In this document: positions 60,586 through 64,000 of the stretch, in pieces
Numbering within the stretch: the first letter of the stretch is position 1
Layout of the letters: every line of letters begins with the position of its first letter
DNA from: Flavobacterium sp.
GTDB lineage: Bacteria; Bacteroidota; Bacteroidia; Flavobacteriales; Flavobacteriaceae
Direction: 5' to 3'
Assembly: GCA_014379405.1 (NCBI GenBank)
Contig: JACMLU010000022.1
Location: 186,001-250,000 of the forward strand
Length of the DNA stretch: 64,000 nucleotides
Position numbers and translations under genes: made by a program
The notes under the pieces: generated by a model
Told to the model about the DNA's origin: nothing
The model's input: the letters and a program-made list of their open reading frames with translations, nothing else
The model's database searches: none

Positions 60586-61549
60586 TTGCAATGCTATCGC
60601 CTCGTTCTATGGCGTTAGCGGTAAAAATTTACAATATCAATACAAGGATTTTTTAAGCGATTTTAAAATTTGGGACCAGATAAAACACGCCAAAAAATGG
60701 CTGCTTTTCTCCAAAAACATAGGTAAACGTTTAACAATAGATGAAACCTCCTTGTCCAATGGAGAACTCTATACTATTTTAACCAACAAAGCCGCCAAAG
60801 GTAAAAAAGGAGCAATAGTAGCAATGGTTGCTGGAACTAAAGCAGAGACCGTAATTGCAATCATTGAAAAAATCCCTCTTAAACAACGAAACCTGGTCAC
60901 GGAAATTACTCTGGATATGGCGGGAAATATGGGGTTAATCGCCAAGAAATGTTTTCCAAATGCGACTCGCGTTACCGACCGTTTTCACGTTCAAAAACTA
61001 GCCACAGAAGCTTTACAAGAAATCAGAATCAAATACCGCTGGCAAGCCATAGACCAGGAAAATGAGGCTATAGAAAAAGCCAAAAAGAACAAGAAAAGGT
61101 TCGAGCCAGAAGTGCTAACCAATGGAGATACCCACAAACAATTACTAGCAAGAAGCCGCTATTTCTTGTACAAAAACAAATCAAAATGGTCGCCAAACCA
61201 AATAGAACGCGCCAATTTATTGTTTGAATTGTATCCCGACATTCACAAAGCATACAATCTAACGCAGGACTTGCGTACTATCTTTGAAAAAACAACCGAT
61301 AAAATAATCGGCTTTGCCAAATTAGCCAAATGGCACGAAAAAGTAAATCAATCCGGGTTCAAGTCATTCAATACAATATCCCGAACGATAATTAATCATT
61401 ACCAAACTATATTGAACTATTTTGACAACAGGAGCACCAATGCTTCGGCAGAATCTTTCAATGCCAAAATAAAAGCGTTTAGGTCTCAATTTAGAGGAGT
61501 CAGAAATATAGAATTCTTCCTTTTTAGACTAACCAATATCTATGCTTAA
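60584..61549 (+). CDS. ISAon1-type transposase, catalytic part in the +1 frame
   Basis: 321 residues counted from the codon that overlaps the ORF1 stop. DDE residues lie in LTIDETSLSNGE (codon 60740-60742), ITLDMAGNMGLIAKK, and ASAESFNAKIKAF. The first start codon in this frame is TTG at 60752, after the first catalytic aspartate, and no ATG/GTG/TTG exists upstream within the open frame (which begins at 60557). The part before the TTG (DCNAIASFYGVSGKNLQYQY) reads as good protein, so it is presumably made by +1 frameshifting from the N-terminal gene. Confidence 0.85.
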   Translation, partial: DCNAIASFYGVSGKNLQYQYKDFLSDFKIWDQIKHAKKWLLFSKNIGKRLTIDETSLSNGELYTILTNKAAKGKKGAIVAMVAGTKAETVIAIIEKIPLKQRNLVTEITLDMAGNMGLIAKKCFPNATRVTDRFHVQKLATEALQEIRIKYRWQAIDQENEAIEKAKKNKKRFEPEVLTNGDTHKQLLARSRYFLYKNKSKWSPNQIERANLLFELYPDIHKAYNLTQDLRTIFEKTTDKIIGFAKLAKWHEKVNQSGFKSFNTISRTIINHYQTILNYFDNRSTNASAESFNAKIKAFRSQFRGVRNIEFFLFRLTNIYA

Positions 61550-61563
61550 TTATTATCGCTCCA

Positions 61564-61601
61564 CAGGTTTTGGGATTGATCCCAGGTTTTGGGATTGATC
61601 C
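61564..61601. repeat. tandem 19-bp duplication of the ISAon1-type right end
   Basis: Two identical 19-mers (61564-61582 and 61583-61601), each the terminal inverted-repeat sequence with core gggattgatcc. Confidence 0.9.
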
Positions 61602-61620
61602 GGAACTGCCCTAAAATCAA

Positions 61621-61650
61621 AAAAGCTATCCACAAAAGTGGAAAGCTTTT
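61621..61650 (+). terminator. hairpin after the insertion sequence
   Basis: aaaagct (61621-61627) pairs with agctttt (61644-61650) and tccac with gtgga, with a 4-base loop and a single mismatch, followed by T-rich sequence. No gene in 61651-61730. Confidence 0.5.
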
Positions 61651-61731
61651 CATTGGTCTAACTACTAAACCGGCCACGCTTTACAAAGGCGTGACGAAAA
61701 CAACACAACTATTTTAGATGCTTTTTTGGGC

Positions 61732-61760
61732 AAAAAAAGCGATTCATTTCTGAATCGCTT
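61732..61760 (-). terminator. terminator of tRNA-Asp
   Basis: Arms aagcgattca (61737-61746) and tgaatcgctt (61751-61760), with seven T following on the minus strand. Confidence 0.85.
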
Positions 61761-61774
61761 CTTCCCAATATTAG

Positions 61775-61848
61775 CGGTCTGGACGGGACTCGAACCCGCG
61801 ACCCCATGCGTGACAGGCATGTATTCTAACCAACTGAACTACCAAACC
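61775..61848 (-). tRNA. tRNA-Asp (anticodon GTC)
   Basis: 74 bases on the minus strand. Acceptor ggtttgg pairs with ccagacc, anticodon stem catgc/gcatg encloses loop ctgtcac with anticodon GTC, T-arm gcggg-ttcgagt-cccgt. The discriminator is G, an aspartate identity base. Confidence 0.96.
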
Positions 61849-61866
61849 TCTGCTTTATTGCGGTGG

Positions 61867-61896
61867 CAAAGATACAATAGATTTTCGTTTACGCAA
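61867..61896 (-). promoter_or_regulatory. promoter of tRNA-Asp
   Basis: TTG (61894-61896), 19 bases, TATCTTTG (61867-61874) on the minus strand, a perfect match to the group's promoter. Confidence 0.7.
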
Positions 61897-61934
61897 GCCT
61901 TTCAGTAGAGAATTTTAAATATTTTTTCGAACCT

Positions 61935-62861
61935 TTATCCAAAGTTTTGTTTTTCAACTAAATATGTAGTCAATATTTTTTCAAAATTTTCTCCAACGCC
62001 CACAGGAATGTACTTAATTTTGTTCTGTGCACAGGTTAATGCGAGTTTTTTGAAGTATGAATTGACTCCTTTTTCATATTCTTGCTTCACATTCTCGGCA
62101 AAAAGGTTGACTTCATCGCCAGTTTCCATATCAATAAACTTCCTTGGAGCATTGTCAAAATCGAAATTCAATTCGGTTTTGTTGTCGATAACGTGAAACA
62201 AAACCACTTTGTTCTTGTTGTGTTTTAAATGCTGCAAGGCGTCGAACAAGGCTTCTTCATTGCCAGATTGAAACATATCCGTAAAGAGTATTATCATCGA
62301 ACGTCGGTGGATTTTTTCGGCTATTTGATGCAGGAATGTTATGGTGTCAGTGCTTTTTTGAGTTTTCGGTTTTTCCAAAAGATTTTCAAGCGCATTCAAC
62401 ACCATTCGATGATGGCGATCACTTCCTTTATCGGGAGCATAATATTCGTAAGTATTTGAGAAAACGCTCAACCCAACGGCATCACGCTGTTTTTTTAGAA
62501 TATTCATCAAAACGGCCGAAGCTAAAACTGAAAATCCAATCTTGTTGTGAAAAAATTGCTCTTTATCTCCCAATTTTGGATAATGCATCGACGAAGAATT
62601 GTCTAAGATGATATGGCAGCGCAAATTAGTGTCTTCCTCGAATTTCTTGGTGTACAACCGATCGGTTTTGGCAAACAATTTCCAATCGATGTGCTTGGTG
62701 CTTTCGCCTACATTATAGACTTTATGTTCGGCAAATTCGGCAGAAAAACCGTGAAAAGGACTCTTGTGCATTCCCGAGATAAAACCTTCCACAATTTGGT
62801 TGGCCAACATTTCAAGATGCTGAAAACTGGAAATTTTCTCTATTTGCGATTCTATCTTCAT
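61935..62861 (-). CDS. DUF58 domain protein
   Basis: 308 residues. The DUF58 signature is FSAEFAEHKVYNVGESTKHIDWKLFAKTDRLYTKKFEEDTN followed by a von-Willebrand-A-like part with HIILDNSSSMHYP. It commonly travels with MoxR ATPases and vWA membrane proteins that act in metal loading or protein folding, but none is within this window. No signal peptide or membrane helix seen; cytoplasmic location inferred. Confidence 0.9.
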   Translation of the reverse strand: MKIESQIEKISSFQHLEMLANQIVEGFISGMHKSPFHGFSAEFAEHKVYNVGESTKHIDWKLFAKTDRLYTKKFEEDTNLRCHIILDNSSSMHYPKLGDKEQFFHNKIGFSVLASAVLMNILKKQRDAVGLSVFSNTYEYYAPDKGSDRHHRMVLNALENLLEKPKTQKSTDTITFLHQIAEKIHRRSMIILFTDMFQSGNEEALFDALQHLKHNKNKVVLFHVIDNKTELNFDFDNAPRKFIDMETGDEVNLFAENVKQEYEKGVNSYFKKLALTCAQNKIKYIPVGVGENFEKILTTYLVEKQNFG

Positions 62862-62947
62862 CTTTCAAATGTATTAAAAGATTGAATGATTTAAAAATTA
62901 AAAGATTAAACCTCGACTTAGTGTGTCAATTCAATCTTTTTGGAAAC

Positions 62948-62976
62948 AAAAAAGGCTTGACTTTCGTCAAACCTTT
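62948..62976 (-). terminator. terminator of trxA
   Basis: Arms aaaggcttgac (62951-62961) and gtcaaaccttt (62966-62976) with one G-T pair; T run on the minus strand. Confidence 0.75.
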
Positions 62977-63000
62977 CTATATAAATCATAATCTTGCAGA

Positions 63001-63318
63001 TTACAATAATGCGTCCAAACTATCTGAGTAAGTTTGTTTTGGAGCTACACCAACTTGTTTTCCTACTACTTCTCCGTTATGAAAAACCAATACTGTTGGT
63101 ATATTTCTCACACCGTATTTTGCAGCAAATTCTTGGTTTGCGTCAACATCCACTTTACCAACGACTACTTTACCAGCATATTCTTCGCTGATTTGGTCGA
63201 TGATTGGACCTACCATTCTACATGGACCGCACCATGCTGCCCAAAAATCTACCATTACTGGTTGAGTTGATTTCAAAACTACTTCCTCAAAAGTAGCATC
63301 TGTTATTGCTAATGCCAT
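63001..63318 (-). CDS. trxA: thioredoxin
   Basis: 105 residues with the redox site WAAWCGPCRM (Cys30 and Cys33) and the cis-Pro segment RNIPTVLVF. It is a disulfide reductant for ribonucleotide reductase, methionine sulfoxide reductases and others. The length is that of E. coli Trx1 and there is no signal peptide, so it is cytoplasmic. Confidence 0.97.
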   Translation of the reverse strand: MALAITDATFEEVVLKSTQPVMVDFWAAWCGPCRMVGPIIDQISEEYAGKVVVGKVDVDANQEFAAKYGVRNIPTVLVFHNGEVVGKQVGVAPKQTYSDSLDALL

Positions 63319-63372
63319 AATATCTTTGTTTAAGGTTTAAAGCTTGAATCTTTACCATTTCAAACTTGAGTA

Positions 63373-63400
63373 CAAATTTAGAAATTAAAAACAAACCAAA
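63373..63400 (-). promoter_or_regulatory. promoter of trxA
   Basis: TTTG (63397-63400), 16 bases, TAAATTTG (63373-63380) on the minus strand, 54 bases before the start. The gap 63319-63652 otherwise holds only this and the promoter of the next gene. Confidence 0.6.
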
Positions 63401-63568
63401 CACTATTTACAAATTAGTTTTAGTTATGAATGTATTGTCAATAGTTATTTTAAATATTGCTTTTGAAATTTTCTGCCTTTATATAAAGGTCAAGCTAATA
63501 GAGTTTAATTAATTTGGTATATTTGCAAGTGTGATTTAAACACTTTATTATTGAAAGACAATTTTCAG

Positions 63569-63576
63569 TAGCTTTG
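63569..63576 (+). promoter_or_regulatory. promoter -7 element upstream of the alcohol dehydrogenase
   Basis: TAGCTTTG matches TAnnTTTG with a TTG at 63551-63553. A second candidate TATATTTG lies at 63518-63525. Confidence 0.4.
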
Positions 63577-63652
63577 TTAGCCCAATTACCTACTTTATTC
63601 ACCACAAAATGCTGTCCATAAAATTTAAAAACCAATTAACAAATACATTAAA

Positions 63653-64000
63653 ATGAAATATATAGTTTGTGAGAAACCGCAAGAATTTTTGATGAAAGAA
63701 AGAGAAATGCCTGTTCGAAAAGAAGGAGAAGTACTTCTGAGAATTCGAAAAATAGGAGTTTGCGGCACAGACATTCATGCCTATGGCGGTACACAACCTT
63801 ATTTTGAATACCCTAGAGTTTTAGGACACGAACTTGCCGCAGAATATATAGAAGGCGAGGTTGATGGATTTAAAAAAGGGGACAAAGTAACTTTTATTCC
63901 TTATTTCCACTGTGGAAAATGTATTGCTTGCACCAATGGATTGACTAATTGTTGCGCCAACATCAAGGTTTTTGGCGTTCATATCGATGGTGGAATGGCA
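63653..64000 (+). CDS. zinc-dependent alcohol dehydrogenase family protein, C-terminus cut by window edge
   Basis: The first 116 residues are visible: MKYIVCEKPQEFLMKERE, then the catalytic zinc site in GVCGTDIHAYGG (Cys37) and GHE (His59, Glu60), and the structural-zinc loop HCGKCIACTNGLTNCC (Cys87, 90, 93 and 100/101). This is a medium-chain MDR enzyme. In Bacteroidota such proteins often oxidise sugar acids or polyols, but the substrate pocket is beyond the edge. No link to the pectin operon 14 kb away is shown. Confidence 0.9.
   Translation, partial: MKYIVCEKPQEFLMKEREMPVRKEGEVLLRIRKIGVCGTDIHAYGGTQPYFEYPRVLGHELAAEYIEGEVDGFKKGDKVTFIPYFHCGKCIACTNGLTNCCANIKVFGVHIDGGMA

Larger units (their letters stand above)
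60153..61601 (+). mobile_element. ISAon1-type (ISL3-like) insertion sequence; ends approximate
   Basis: The left end reads GGATCAATCCTAAAAGTTGTGG (from 60153) and the right end, reverse-complemented, GGATCAATCCCAAAACCTG, so they are imperfect terminal repeats. At the right the terminal 19-mer is present twice in tandem (61564-61601), so the true end could be 61582 or 61601. I found no target duplication. The element contains a split transposase and lies between tRNA-Leu and tRNA-Asp. Confidence 0.75.

Overview
The window looks like a chromosomal segment of a Flavobacterium-type bacterium (Bacteroidota). It is AT-rich. Many genes and all three tRNAs are preceded by the Bacteroidota promoter form TTTG/TTG, about 19 bp, then TAnnTTTG. 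Shine-Dalgarno sites are rarely visible. Several families are typical of the group: a MurF-Alr fusion, a split ISAon1-type transposase, DUF4450 and PL11 polysaccharide genes, and paired M16 peptidases.

Layout. 1-9.6 kb: cell-wall and housekeeping genes (partial asd, mscL, murF-alr, tdk, rsmI, a HopJ-family gene) interrupted by a RelE/ParE-type toxin-antitoxin pair, a lipoprotein and an S41 protease. 9.7-17.9 kb: ade, recJ, an MFS exporter, an AraC/GyrI regulator, an lpxH-like hydrolase, queD, an unlisted 58-aa membrane protein and an enoyl-CoA hydratase. 18-21.5 kb: tRNA-Ala followed by a likely restriction-modification island (GIY-YIG, a putative PD-(D/E)xK nuclease, an HTH-C5-methyltransferase fusion with a TTG start, an HNH nuclease and a small ORF). 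21.6-28.9 kb: ribosome hibernation factor, AsmA-like protein, trmB, a LysE transporter, an alkyltransferase-like protein, and an Fe-S cluster group (mrp, nifU-type, two ferredoxins). 28.9-30.3 kb: an intact IS3-family element with 3-bp target duplication and a -1 slippery site. 30.3-41.1 kb: DUF3050, rpmA/rplU, an M16 pair, EamA, a metal-binding lipoprotein, DUF456, DUF4184, a GT2 glycosyltransferase and an LPG-synthase-TM protein. 41.2-49 kb: a three-gene pectin (rhamnogalacturonan) degradation operon. 49.2-59.9 kb: ruvC, hemW, small conserved genes, DUF4407, DUF423, a saccharopine-dehydrogenase-like gene, a BlaI/M56 pair and an M20 dipeptidase. 60-61.9 kb: tRNA-Leu, an ISAon1-type (ISL3-like) element, tRNA-Asp. 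61.9-64 kb: DUF58, trxA and the start of a zinc alcohol dehydrogenase.

The least expected signals are: period-7 tandem repeats inside two coding regions (two arrays in the glycosyltransferase, one in hemW); a probable +1 frameshift at AAA-TGA joining the two halves of the ISAon1-type transposase; a BlaI/MecI-like operator lying on the promoter of the BlaI/M56 pair; the composite restriction-modification island; and at least six different dispersed palindromic repeats at gene ends. No CRISPR array, rRNA operon or replication origin was seen.
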